A stretch of 45,473 nucleotides of DNA from CAYGLF01 sp964350945 (GCA_964350945.1 CAYGLF010000011.1:1-45473), one strand, 5' to 3'; counted from the stretch's first letter, positions 18,365-27,084 are shown. The notes: generated from the sequence alone by a model not told the origin. Numbers and translations are program-made.

Positions 18365-18981
18365 TGGCAGAAGTAAAGTTAACTAAAAATGAGTTGCGCT
18401 CTCAAGAAACAACTTTGAAACAGCTTAAAAGATACTTGCCGACTCTACAGTTGAAAAAGGCGCTTTTACAGGTTGAAGTTCAAAATGCCAGAATTTCTAT
18501 TCAGAAAATTGAAAAGGAGCGTCAGGAAATTTATGAGGAGATTGCAGACAGTGCCCGATTATTTCCTGAAATGGATTTCCCGTCGCTTGAACAAGCAATC
18601 CAACTGGACCAAGTTAAAAAGAGATTTGAAAATATCGCAGGGGTGGAAATCCCAATTTTTGAAGGGGTTACTTTTCATGATTTTAAGTACCATCTATTTG
18701 ACTCTCCAATTTGGACAGAAGCTGCTTTGGAAAGCCTACACGGCTTGATTGAAAAAAGTAATCATTTAATGATTGAGAGAGAAAAGTTGAAGCGTTTACA
18801 AAAAGAACTTCGAGAAGTTTCGATCCGCGTGAATCTTTTTGAAAAAATTTTGATTCCAAGGTCATTGAGAAACATCAAAAAAATCAAAGTCTTTTTGGGA
18901 GATCAACAACTAGCTGCTGTTGCTCAAGCAAAGGTGGCTAAAACAAAAATAGAACAGCAAAAGGAAGCGGCGTGCGCGTAG
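18364..18981 (+). CDS. atpD: V-type ATP synthase subunit D
   Basis: Central rotor shaft that turns inside the A3B3 head. The 205-residue protein is two long helices at the N and C ends (about 1-65 and 130-185), which pack as an antiparallel coiled coil, with a shorter middle part; this is the subunit D pattern. The N terminus AEVKLTKNELRSQ is typical (lysine-threonine-lysine then R). The frame also has GTG at 18361, but ATG 18364 overlaps the atpB stop as TGATG and gives the standard N terminus. Its end overlaps the GTG start of atpI by ten bases. Confidence 0.93.
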   Translation: MAEVKLTKNELRSQETTLKQLKRYLPTLQLKKALLQVEVQNARISIQKIEKERQEIYEEIADSARLFPEMDFPSLEQAIQLDQVKKRFENIAGVEIPIFEGVTFHDFKYHLFDSPIWTEAALESLHGLIEKSNHLMIEREKLKRLQKELREVSIRVNLFEKILIPRSLRNIKKIKVFLGDQQLAAVAQAKVAKTKIEQQKEAACA

Positions 18982-20888
18982 ATGTCAAAAAGTTTTTGTT
19001 TTTTGGCCCCCAGGTTAAAAAGCAGGAGTTTTTAAAAAAAGCTCAGGAAATAGGAGCTATTGAATTTATTGACCATAGTGGACAGAAGTTCGATATTGTT
19101 CCTGAACCTGTTAAAATAATGAACCAAGCGCTGAAGGTTTTAAAGAGCCAGCCACAGCGTCCGCAGTCGACTTTTGAAAATATTCAGGAAGCTTTAAACA
19201 TTGCGAGTGAAATTACCTCACGTGATGAAAAAACCAATCAATTGCGTGAAGAACTGAGCTTTATACAGCAAGAACTTGCTAGAGTCGCACCTTTTGGAAA
19301 TTTTTCACGTAGTGATATAGAATTTATTCAGAGAGAAGGGCAAAGAGAGGTTCAGTTTTTCTTTGCTAAAGATATGACAAAAGTGCCAGAGCGCCCCGAA
19401 ATCCTCTACATTGGCAAAGATCACGATCTGCACTACTATATTGGGATTAACCAGCAGAAACAGCGCTACGAAAACATGGTTGAGATGGTGATCAACCAAT
19501 CTTACGGAGAGCTGATTAAAAGACGCAAGAAAGTGACCACTGAGCTGCACCAGCATGAAAACCGACTCAAAGAACTCGGAGCCTTTAAAACGCTAATTAA
19601 GCAAGCCGTCATCCAAGAATTTAACGAGCACGCCTTAAAACTCAATGCTAACTTTGTCGAACATCACTGGAAAGAGTGTTTATTTTCAATCGAGGGATGG
19701 GTTGCTGAAGGGGATGTTGAAGAAGTTGAAAAACTATGCGATACGTTTTCAATTTATGTTTCTGAAATAAGCATGGATGAGGGAGAGGTTAAGCCTACTC
19801 ACCTTGAAAATAAAGGTTCTGCGCGGATTGGAGAAGATCTTATTTATATCTATGATACACCCTCTGTTATTGACAAAGACCCTTCTTCTTGGGTGTTATG
19901 GGCGTTTGCCTTTTTCTTTGCTTTTATTATAGGTGATGGTGGCTATGGCTGTATTTTTCTACTGCTCTTTTTTGTGATGCGATGGAAAGTAAAAGATCCA
20001 TCTCCACTTGGTAAGCGTTTCAATAAACTAGTGGGGATACTAGGGTTTTCTTCCCTTGTTTGGGGGCTGATGGTAAGCTCTTTTTTTGGAATAGACTTTG
20101 ATTTGAAAAGTCCTATTAAGCGCTACTCGCCGCTGACCAAAGCGGTTGAAGTTAAACTTCGCTACCATATGCAGCAAAATGATGAAACCTATCAAGAGTA
20201 TGCTGAAAAAATGCCTCACATTAAAAATTTCAAGGTTCCTTATGAGCTGTTAACTGAAGCTAAGGGCACTAAAGATAATAAAACCTCATATACGATCTAT
20301 AACGATTTTGTAGATAGTATTATGCTGGAGCTTGCTCTCTTTGTTGGTGTTATTCACCTTATAACAAGTATGTTAAGGAATCTTCGCCGCTCGTGGGCGC
20401 ATGTTGGATGGATCTGTTTTCTTATTGGTGCCTATTTATACTTCCCCGAAATGCTCAAAGCAACCTCTTTAATCCACTACATGTTTGGAATCCCCAAGCA
20501 TTTTGCAGCAGCGGTTGGCCCTTATATCCTGATGGGAGGGGTGGCTTTTGCTGTGGTTGTAGCGTTGATTCAGAATAAGCTGGCTGGGGCCGAAGAGATA
20601 ATGAAAGTTGTACAGGTTTTTGCAGACGTTTTATCTTACTTGCGACTCTATGCCCTAGCGCTTGCTGGAGCGATTGTTGCGAGCACCTTCAATGGGTTTG
20701 CTACGAGGATGAATATTGTCTTTGGGGTTATTGTGATTATTTTAGGACATATACTTAACATCACCCTTTGCATTATGGGGGGAGTGATCCACGGATTACG
20801 TCTTAATTTCATTGAATGGTACCATTATTCTTTTGAGGGGGGCGGCAAAAAGTTTTCCCCTCTATCATTACTAAAATTATTTAAATAA
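18972..20888 (+). CDS. atpI: V-type ATP synthase subunit I
   Basis: Membrane stator that carries the two half-channels for the coupling ion and contacts the peripheral stalk. The 638-residue protein has a soluble, helical N-terminal arm (1 to about 300) and a membrane domain with about seven or eight helices from residue 310 on. The essential arginine that faces the ring glutamate is R558 in the motif LSYLRLYALALAG. The start is GTG 18972, with AAGGA at 18961-18965 six bases before it, inside the end of atpD. Length is normal for bacterial subunit I. atpK follows after 12 bases. Confidence 0.95.
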   Translation: MRVDVKKFLFFGPQVKKQEFLKKAQEIGAIEFIDHSGQKFDIVPEPVKIMNQALKVLKSQPQRPQSTFENIQEALNIASEITSRDEKTNQLREELSFIQQELARVAPFGNFSRSDIEFIQREGQREVQFFFAKDMTKVPERPEILYIGKDHDLHYYIGINQQKQRYENMVEMVINQSYGELIKRRKKVTTELHQHENRLKELGAFKTLIKQAVIQEFNEHALKLNANFVEHHWKECLFSIEGWVAEGDVEEVEKLCDTFSIYVSEISMDEGEVKPTHLENKGSARIGEDLIYIYDTPSVIDKDPSSWVLWAFAFFFAFIIGDGGYGCIFLLLFFVMRWKVKDPSPLGKRFNKLVGILGFSSLVWGLMVSSFFGIDFDLKSPIKRYSPLTKAVEVKLRYHMQQNDETYQEYAEKMPHIKNFKVPYELLTEAKGTKDNKTSYTIYNDFVDSIMLELALFVGVIHLITSMLRNLRRSWAHVGWICFLIGAYLYFPEMLKATSLIHYMFGIPKHFAAAVGPYILMGGVAFAVVVALIQNKLAGAEEIMKVVQVFADVLSYLRLYALALAGAIVASTFNGFATRMNIVFGVIVIILGHILNITLCIMGGVIHGLRLNFIEWYHYSFEGGGKKFSPLSLLKLFK

Positions 20889-20900
20889 CGGAGATACAAT

Positions 20901-21323
20901 ATGGATTACACACAATGGGGGCCGGCCATCGCATTAGGGCTTGGGTGTATAGGAAGTTCAATTGGTTGTGGTGTGGCTAGTATGGCGTCACACGCAGTCA
21001 TGGCACGAGTAGAAGAGGGGCACGGTGCTTTTATTGGAATGACAGCAGCTCCTGCAAGTCAATCCATTTATGGTTTTGTACTTATGATTCTTATGTCTAG
21101 TGCAATTAAAGAAGGTCGTTTATCACCAGAAAATGCTCTGGCGATTGGAATTTTTTCTGGCTTGGCTTTAATGATCTCTTCAATATATCAAGGGAAGTGT
21201 GCAGCATCGGGAATGCAGGCAGCTGCGAAGCAGCCCGCAATTTTAGGGAAAACCTTTACCGCTCTTGGTATTGTAGAGTCTTTCTCCCTTTTCGCTTTCG
21301 TTTTTGCATTGTTGTTATTTTAA
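20901..21323 (+). CDS. atpK: V-type ATP synthase subunit K (rotor ring)
   Basis: Membrane rotor subunit. The 140-residue protein has four membrane helices, a doubled hairpin like Enterococcus hirae NtpK. Only helix 4 carries the ion-binding carboxylate (E126 in GIVESFSLF); helix 2 has Q54 instead. Compared with the known Na+ ligands of NtpK (L61, T64, Q65, Q110, E139, with Y68 nearby), the matching positions here are A50, S53, Q54, Q97, E126 and Y57, so most side-chain ligands are kept and Thr is replaced by Ser. This suggests Na+ rather than H+ coupling. A GGAG site precedes ATG 20901. Last gene of the ATPase set; fumarase follows after 21 bases. Confidence 0.95.
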   Translation: MDYTQWGPAIALGLGCIGSSIGCGVASMASHAVMARVEEGHGAFIGMTAAPASQSIYGFVLMILMSSAIKEGRLSPENALAIGIFSGLALMISSIYQGKCAASGMQAAAKQPAILGKTFTALGIVESFSLFAFVFALLLF

Positions 21324-21344
21324 ACCACAAATGGGGCAGTGCCC

Positions 21345-22733
21345 ATGAAACAGCGCATTGAGCAAGATAGTCTAGGAGAGGTAAAGGTCCCTACAGATAA
21401 ATACTGGGGGGCACAAACAGAGCGTTCTTTTCAAAACTTTAAGATTGGAAAGAACGCACTTAATAGAATGCCAATTGAAGTGATCTATGCCTATGCTCAT
21501 CTTAAGAAAGCAGCAGCTAATGTCAATGCTAGCTTAGGCCTACTAGAGGCGAGCAAGAAAAACATTATTTCCAAAGTTTGCGATGAAATTTTAGAAGGGA
21601 AGCTTGATGAGCATTTCCCTCTTATTATTTGGCAGACAGGTTCAGGAACTCAGACTCATATGAACGTCAATGAAGTGATTTCTAATCGAGCGATTGAACT
21701 TTTGGGGGGAGTTATGGGTTCTAAAGACCCAATTCATCCCAACGATGACGTTAACAAATCACAATCTTCTAATGACACCTTTCCTACTGCAATGCATATC
21801 GCTGCGACTCTAAAAATTCAAAATAACTTATTGCCTGATTTAAATTACTTCAAAGATTCCCTTGAAAAAAAGGCTGTTGAATTCAAAGAGGTGATTAAAA
21901 TAGGGAGGACCCATTTAATGGATGCAACTCCTATCACTTTGGGGCAGGAATTTTCAGGCTATGTATCTCAAATCAAGCACGGTATTGTTCACTTAGAAAA
22001 AACACGGAGCCATCTTTTAGAGCTTGCGATTGGTGGAACTGCGGTAGGGACAGGGATTAATGCTCCCAAAGGGTTTGACAAAAAGATGGCACAAGAAATT
22101 TCTAAAGCCACAAAATGCCCTTTTGTACCAGCACCCAATAAATTTGAAGCCATAGCTTCGAGTGATGCTCTCGTTAGTGTGAGTGGAGCGCTCAAGCAGC
22201 TTGCCTCCTCATTGATGAAAATTGTGAATGATATTCGCTGGATGTCGTCAGGCCCACGTTGTGGTCTTTCGGAAATCAGCTTGCCGGCAAATGAGCCGGG
22301 ATCTTCAATTATGCCAGGGAAGGTCAATCCCACACAATGCGAGGCAATGATTATGATTTGTGCTCAGGTTATGGGCAATGACGTGACTATAACCGCTGCA
22401 AATAACTGCAGCAATTTTGAGCTAAATGCTCATCGCCCGGTGATGATTGCCAATTTATTGCAGTCCATTGAACTTTTAGGGGATGGTGTTAAAAACTTTA
22501 CCAACCATTGTTTGAAGGGAATTAAGCGAAATAAAGAGGTCTTGAAAGACTATGTCGATCGATCTTTGATGTTAGCAACAGCACTAAATACAGAGATTGG
22601 ATATGATAAAGCTTCTCAAATTGTAAAAAAAGCTCATCTAGAGAACCTCTCTTTGAGAGAAGCCGCTCTTAGTTTAAATATTTTAACAAAAGAGCAGTTT
22701 GATAAAATAATAGATCCTAAAAAAATGATTTAA
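21345..22733 (+). CDS. fumC: Fumarate hydratase, class II
   Basis: Reversibly hydrates fumarate to malate in the TCA cycle; oxygen-stable homotetramer without iron-sulfur cluster. The protein of 462 residues (from ATG 21345) is full length. It shows the GSGTQTHMNVNEVISNRA segment, the SSNDTFPTA substrate loop and the superfamily signature GSSIMPGKVNP at about 319-329, whose serines include the catalytic base. The frame opens at GTG 21339, but GGGG at 21333-21336 is correctly spaced only for ATG 21345. The gene follows atpK closely and on the same strand, so it may be transcribed by read-through from the ATPase operon. Confidence 0.97.
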   Translation: MKQRIEQDSLGEVKVPTDKYWGAQTERSFQNFKIGKNALNRMPIEVIYAYAHLKKAAANVNASLGLLEASKKNIISKVCDEILEGKLDEHFPLIIWQTGSGTQTHMNVNEVISNRAIELLGGVMGSKDPIHPNDDVNKSQSSNDTFPTAMHIAATLKIQNNLLPDLNYFKDSLEKKAVEFKEVIKIGRTHLMDATPITLGQEFSGYVSQIKHGIVHLEKTRSHLLELAIGGTAVGTGINAPKGFDKKMAQEISKATKCPFVPAPNKFEAIASSDALVSVSGALKQLASSLMKIVNDIRWMSSGPRCGLSEISLPANEPGSSIMPGKVNPTQCEAMIMICAQVMGNDVTITAANNCSNFELNAHRPVMIANLLQSIELLGDGVKNFTNHCLKGIKRNKEVLKDYVDRSLMLATALNTEIGYDKASQIVKKAHLENLSLREAALSLNILTKEQFDKIIDPKKMI

Positions 22734-22742
22734 CAATTTACT

Positions 22743-23033
22743 ATGACACAGTGCGAATTTGTATCTTTACTCACTCTTCAAGCTGCTGAAGGACAAGAGG
22801 AACCTTGTTTTGAGCTCATTAAAATAGCTTTTGATGACCCCAGCGTCCTCTCTGCAGAGTATTATTCTTCCGCTGAAGATCCCGAAATTTTGATGGCTTT
22901 AATCCGCTGGCCAAGTCAAGGGGCTTTTGAAGAGCATATGAGGAGAATAGAGGATTTCGAGCTCTTTAAAAACACCCAAAAAAGGGTCGATTTTACCCAA
23001 ATAACTCACTGGAACCCCCAAGCTGACTCTTAG
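22743..23033 (+). CDS. Small ABM-type (dimeric alpha-beta barrel) protein
   Basis: A 96-residue protein whose pattern (beta strand, helix, ADPEI-like turn, strand with ALIRWPSQGAFEEHM, then helix ending in FELFKN) fits the antibiotic-biosynthesis-monooxygenase-like, ferredoxin-fold family such as YgiN. Members are small oxygenases, haem or quinol modifiers, or have no known substrate; the substrate cannot be told here. It starts nine bases after fumC without a clear ribosome-binding site, so it is probably translated with fumC. Family assignment is moderate and function is unknown. Confidence 0.6.
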   Translation: MTQCEFVSLLTLQAAEGQEEPCFELIKIAFDDPSVLSAEYYSSAEDPEILMALIRWPSQGAFEEHMRRIEDFELFKNTQKRVDFTQITHWNPQADS

Positions 23034-23063
23034 ATCGGCAGTTATTTTTTGAATCAGCCGTCT

Positions 23064-23091
23064 TTGCATAAAATTAACATAACTTTATTAT
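23064..23091 (+). promoter_or_regulatory. Possible promoter of the PI4-kinase-like gene
   Basis: TATTAT at 23086-23091 (five of six matches to the -10 consensus) lies 16 bases after TTGCAT at 23064-23069 (a weak -35). Transcription would begin about 25 bases before ATG 23125, with GGTGA at 23109-23113 between. The 91-base gap marks a break from the fumC unit. Confidence 0.4.
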
Positions 23092-23124
23092 ACTTCGATT
23101 AATCAACGGTGAAATGTGTAAATT

Positions 23125-24603
23125 ATGGCTAAGAAAAGCTCCAGGTGGTCCTTAAAAGTTTCTCTCGTTCTCGCAGCGCTAGCGCTTCTTGTGTCTACAA
23201 TTGCTCTCGTAGAGTTTTCTTCAGACTCAAAATCTTGTATTAATGAATCTGAGAATGTATTGGCCAAGGTTTCCAATCAACGGGTCAAAGAACTTTTTTA
23301 TTCGTTGGCTCAGAACCCTCATTGGGATCAACAATCATTGGCAGACATCCAGTCATTGAACCAAGACGAGCTTAATTTAGCTTATCAAACGGCTGTCGAA
23401 ATTCGTCAATATCCAATGGCTATTCTACTTTATCAGCAGGGCGCTTCTAATGTTTTTGAAAAAGGACAAGATATCTTATGGGTCAGTATTAGTGCTGGAG
23501 AGTTTGACCTGGCAAATCAGATTTTAGAAAAAAAACAAACGCTCTATACCTACCATCTTGAAGCGATTCGTTCGATGATTAACTTAGATGTACATAATTG
23601 GGTTTTTATTTATAAAAAAGAGGGCCCTCATTCCTTCGGTTTTCAAGAATACCAAAAAAAAGGTCATGTTTTGGCCAACAGACTCATTGCAGAGTACCGA
23701 GCGCAACATCCGTTTAGCCCGCCTTCTTTTTCTAATAGCTACTCACCAATTGAACGATATCATGCTTTATTTGGAAAAAACAGCAATCAAAACTTTGAGG
23801 AGCTTGTCAAAAAAACTTTAAAAGAGGGCTACAAATTCACCAGAGCCAAACACGGAACCCAGAATACTGAGATTTTAACGACATTAAATAATGTGCCAAT
23901 TGCTGTTTTGAAAAGTAAAAATGAGATACTAGCCCATAATTTAGATCACGACCATTTCGCTCTTGTACCCCCAGCTTGTAAAATTGAAATTCCTACAAGA
24001 GGAGAGGTTGTTTTACAAAAATGGGTGAGCAAATCAAAGATGGCAACCGATTTTACAAGGAGCAAAGATTGGGATGCAGAGCAGCTACACCACATCCGGG
24101 CATTAGATATTCGCCTTGGCAATAGCGATCGAAACAGTGGGAATGTCTTAATCAAAAAAGAACATGCAAATGAGTGTATAATTCCCATCGACCACGATTT
24201 AATTATGCACTATATCCCCAATGATTTGAATTGGGAGGCGGGTTATCTCAATGTCGCATTTTCTCAGCAAACTCAAGACTATATTCAAAAAATAGATCTT
24301 GAAAAAGATGCCGCTATTATGAGGCAGCTTGGTTATAACTCTGAAGAGGTGCAGTCGATGAAATTACGGACCACTCTTTTGAAAATGTGTGTCGAAAAGA
24401 AAATGGTTCTTCGTGAGGTGGATATGCTCTACCGCTTCTTTTACTATGAATTTTTAGGCAAATTACAGCTCAATGATTCGAATATTCAAGAGAAGGAAAT
24501 ACGTGATATAATTCAGCCTCATTTTAGTAGCACGTATACTCTACTAAAGCAACCAACAGAAGTTTGGAAGCGAATCGGAAATAACTTTGAAATTTATATC
24601 TAA
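23125..24603 (+). CDS. Membrane-anchored PI3/PI4-kinase-like protein
   Basis: A 492-residue protein with a basic N terminus and one membrane helix (about residues 9-30), then a helical region of unknown type. A C-terminal domain (about 235-400) resembles phosphatidylinositol 3/4-kinases, especially plant type II/gamma forms. Seen directly: NVPIAVLKSK with candidate ATP-binding lysine K263; RLGNSDRNSGN at 330-340 with the catalytic-loop aspartate D335 and N340; and PIDHD at 354-358 with metal-binding D356, in place of the DFG of protein kinases. Such kinases are common in eukaryotes and occur in some intracellular bacteria. Whether it phosphorylates lipid or protein, or is exported to the host, cannot be told. 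The helix could be an anchor or an uncleaved signal. Its last bases overlap a promoter for the next gene. Confidence 0.78.
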   Translation: MAKKSSRWSLKVSLVLAALALLVSTIALVEFSSDSKSCINESENVLAKVSNQRVKELFYSLAQNPHWDQQSLADIQSLNQDELNLAYQTAVEIRQYPMAILLYQQGASNVFEKGQDILWVSISAGEFDLANQILEKKQTLYTYHLEAIRSMINLDVHNWVFIYKKEGPHSFGFQEYQKKGHVLANRLIAEYRAQHPFSPPSFSNSYSPIERYHALFGKNSNQNFEELVKKTLKEGYKFTRAKHGTQNTEILTTLNNVPIAVLKSKNEILAHNLDHDHFALVPPACKIEIPTRGEVVLQKWVSKSKMATDFTRSKDWDAEQLHHIRALDIRLGNSDRNSGNVLIKKEHANECIIPIDHDLIMHYIPNDLNWEAGYLNVAFSQQTQDYIQKIDLEKDAAIMRQLGYNSEEVQSMKLRTTLLKMCVEKKMVLREVDMLYRFFYYEFLGKLQLNDSNIQEKEIRDIIQPHFSSTYTLLKQPTEVWKRIGNNFEIYI

Positions 24604-24616
24604 ACTTAGTTATAAT
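24587..24616 (+). promoter_or_regulatory. Probable promoter of the one-helix membrane protein gene
   Basis: TTGAAA (24587-24592) and a perfect TATAAT (24611-24616) are 18 bases apart, a strong sigma-70-type pair. The -35 box lies in the last codons of the preceding gene. The transcript would begin near 24623, 37 bases before ATG 24660, where GGAGAT and GGAAG provide a ribosome-binding site. Confidence 0.6.
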
Positions 24617-24659
24617 CTTTCTTTTATTGCTGTAAAGTAAGAACGGAGATGGAAGTTTT

Positions 24660-25145
24660 ATGAGTATGTTAAACCCCATGAACTGGTTTAGAGGTTACGA
24701 AGGTCCTGATTGGAGTGATGCGCTGGGACAGTCAGTTTATGAAATGAGACCGACTGACGTGATGGGAGCAGTTCCAGTCAAAGATCGTCCTAATCAAATG
24801 GATGCACTTGCGGTAGCAACGGCTAACGAAGTCACAGAAATGAAAAGAGGGCAACTAGGAACCAGAGATCTTGTGATGTTCGCGGCTGCAATTGTGGCGG
24901 TAGGCAGTATTATTGCTTACTATTCAGGGCAATTGCTTCTAGAAAATGTCGAACTGATCGTTACAGAGAGTAGCAATACAGAGCTAGATCTCTACCAGCG
25001 AGTTATAGAGACTAACTCAAATCCATCACCTAAAACAACATCTTCACCGACTCCTGAAGCCGTGATTGTGCAGGGGGACTCTCATCCTGACAATGAAGAG
25101 GACTATACAGACGCTAGAATTAGGAAAAAGTTCGGAGATCTTTGA
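24660..25145 (+). CDS. Hypothetical protein with one membrane helix
   Basis: A 161-residue protein with a soluble N-terminal part of about 68 residues containing NPMNWFRGYEGPDWSDALG, one membrane helix at about 71-90, and an acidic, Ser/Thr/Pro-rich tail (about 100-161) that looks disordered. I do not recognise a family. The helix is flanked by GTRD on the inside and ENVE outside, so the tail would be periplasmic if the positive-inside rule holds. ATG 24660 or the in-frame ATG 24666 could start it; both have a fitting purine-rich site. The strong promoter ahead suggests independent expression. Confidence 0.65.
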   Translation: MSMLNPMNWFRGYEGPDWSDALGQSVYEMRPTDVMGAVPVKDRPNQMDALAVATANEVTEMKRGQLGTRDLVMFAAAIVAVGSIIAYYSGQLLLENVELIVTESSNTELDLYQRVIETNSNPSPKTTSSPTPEAVIVQGDSHPDNEEDYTDARIRKKFGDL

Positions 25146-25199
25146 TCCTAAAGGCTTTTCTGTGCTATGATTGCGTTTTTCTATATCGTGTAGTTTTCT

Positions 25200-25649
25200 A
25201 TGAAAAAGTTTTTTTTATTTTGTCTTTATAGCTCAGTTATTATTTTGAGCTTAAACGCATGCTGCTGTAGCCGCTCTTGTATTTCAGTTTTCAATGAATC
25301 TATTACTCAACAAACGCTAGCTTCAGTAAATGTCAATGCACCTGATCCCTTGCATGAGAAAAATCCTCATGGTCAGCGTTTGTACATTCGCTGGAGTCTC
25401 CCTAAAAAATATGAAAATGAAGCTTTAAGAGGAGTTTTAAAAATTCGCTTTCAAGTTCCTCAGCAAGCAATTATCCCATTTAAGGTCGATCACTTAAAGG
25501 GAGCTTTTTGTTATGAGATTTTAAATGAGGATTATTTCTCAAAAGAAGGGATTTTAGCTTATCAAATTCAGATTTTTTCTGGTGAGCAATGCATTGAAAA
25601 TGTTCAACATTGCATGTGGACAGAGCTTATTACTTTCGAAAATCCATAA
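25200..25649 (+). CDS. Predicted lipoprotein
   Basis: A 149-residue protein with a lipoprotein signal peptide: basic MKK, hydrophobic core, and lipobox SLNAC with acylated C21, followed at once by more cysteines (CCSRSC). The mature part (about 125 residues) looks beta-rich, with segments such as GQRLYIRWSLP and LKIRFQVPQ. No known domain is recognised. It lies where C. trachomatis has an unknown gene (CT303) between the ATPase operon and valS, so it may be that gene's counterpart; this is positional inference. No strong ribosome-binding site precedes ATG 25200. Probably in the periplasm, anchored to inner or outer membrane. Confidence 0.68.
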   Translation: MKKFFLFCLYSSVIILSLNACCCSRSCISVFNESITQQTLASVNVNAPDPLHEKNPHGQRLYIRWSLPKKYENEALRGVLKIRFQVPQQAIIPFKVDHLKGAFCYEILNEDYFSKEGILAYQIQIFSGEQCIENVQHCMWTELITFENP

Positions 25650-25716
25650 GTGACTGTTATTTAAAATGAGTTTTCACTATAGTCAATTCTAATTTATCTG
25701 CTTAAAACACCCCTTT

Positions 25717-27084
25717 ATGGCTGATTTGAATTTTTACCTTACAAAGCTTAATCAATGGATTTGGAGTCCGCCACTTCTTATTTTATTAGTAGGGACGGGA
25801 GTTTATTACAGCTTCTTGCTTAGAGGTCTTCAATTTCGATATTTATTATACTCCCTAAAACTTGTTTTTACACACTCTGATAAGGATGCTGAAGGAGATG
25901 TTTCTCACTTTCAAGCGCTTATGACTGCTATGTCGGCAACAATTGGGATTGGTAGTATTACTGGAGTAGCAACTGCCATTGCGATGGGAGGGCTGGGTGC
26001 CGTCTTTTGGATGTGGATGGTAGGGCTTGCAGGTCTTGCAACTAAATATGCTGAGGCAGTTTTAGCTATTAAATATCGAGTACATGATGAGGCTGGAGAG
26101 ATGAGTGGGGGCCCTATGTACTACTTGGAGAGGGGACTTCGCTGGAAGGGGCTTGCTATTGTATTTGCTATTGCAGGAGCAATAGGAGCTATTACCACTG
26201 GGAATATGATTCAATCTAATTCTGTCGCGAGAGCTCTTGTTAATTATGTTCATATAGACCCCATCTGGATAGGGGTGATACTCGCTTTTTTAACAGGTAT
26301 TGTCCTACTAAGAGGCATTAAAAGCATTGGTTGGGTGACCGAGTATTTGGTTCCTGCTATGGCAATTATTTATGTTGGTGGTGGGGCTTTAATTATTATC
26401 TTAAATTACCATGCGATTCCAGCGGGTTTTGCTCAGATTTTTAAAGCAGCTTTTACCAAACAAGCGGCTTTTGGTGGTTTTATGGGGTCTTCCATGTTAT
26501 TGGCTCTACGGATGGGAGTGGTGCGAGGAATTTTTTCAAGCGAATCTGGCCTTGGGAGCTCTCCAATAGCAGCAGCAGCAGCTAAAACAGACCTACCGGG
26601 CCGCCAAGCAATGATTTCAATGAGCGGAGCATTTATGGCAACGTTTATTGTCTGTACGATTACTGGGCTGGTCCTCGCTATAACCGGAGTGCTGGGACAA
26701 TACGCCAGTAATGGGGAAGTGCTTAATGGTTCAACCATGGTAATTTATGGATTTAACCAAACCCTTCCTGGAAGTGGGTGGGTCGTCACTTTAGCAATTA
26801 TTTTGTTTGGATATACCACCATTTTAGGTTGGGCCTACTATGGTGAAAAATGCTTTGAATACTTATTTGGTAGAAATTCCATTGTCCTTTACAGAACTGT
26901 TTTTGTGATATTAGTTATTTTTGGAGCCACTTTAGGCTTAGAAATGATGTGGAATATTGCTGATATTTCAAATGCTTTTATGGCTATTCCCAACCTCTTA
27001 GGCCTTTTGGGGCTTTCACTGGTTGTTAGAAAGGAAACAGAAAGTTTTGTTCATGTGATTGCACAGGAAAAAAAGGCTCCATAA
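25717..27084 (+). CDS. Sodium:alanine symporter family (AGCS) transporter
   Basis: Imports small amino acids (alanine, glycine, sometimes serine) with a cation, usually Na+. The 455-residue protein has about 10-11 membrane helices. AGCS landmarks are present: GVATAIAMGGLGAVFWMWM (about 83-101) and the signature SGGPMYYLERG at 130-140, then SSPIAAAAAKTDLPGRQA near 288-305. The usual GTGN of helix 2 reads GIGS (77-80), so the first substrate/ion loop is slightly altered. An alanine/glycine carrier is reasonable for an organism that takes amino acids from its host. Its stop is one base from the end of the convergent valS gene. The start ATG 25717 has no clear ribosome-binding site. Confidence 0.92.
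   Translation: MADLNFYLTKLNQWIWSPPLLILLVGTGVYYSFLLRGLQFRYLLYSLKLVFTHSDKDAEGDVSHFQALMTAMSATIGIGSITGVATAIAMGGLGAVFWMWMVGLAGLATKYAEAVLAIKYRVHDEAGEMSGGPMYYLERGLRWKGLAIVFAIAGAIGAITTGNMIQSNSVARALVNYVHIDPIWIGVILAFLTGIVLLRGIKSIGWVTEYLVPAMAIIYVGGGALIIILNYHAIPAGFAQIFKAAFTKQAAFGGFMGSSMLLALRMGVVRGIFSSESGLGSSPIAAAAAKTDLPGRQAMISMSGAFMATFIVCTITGLVLAITGVLGQYASNGEVLNGSTMVIYGFNQTLPGSGWVVTLAIILFGYTTILGWAYYGEKCFEYLFGRNSIVLYRTVFVILVIFGATLGLEMMWNIADISNAFMAIPNLLGLLGLSLVVRKETESFVHVIAQEKKAP

Noticed and set aside
21989..22333. 114-codon minus-strand frame inside fumC
   Set aside because: Antisense to the fumarase signature region; no sign of independent coding.
23036..23063. CGGC/GCCG repeat after the ABM gene as a terminator
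   Set aside because: Only four pairs with a long loop and no T-run after the second arm.
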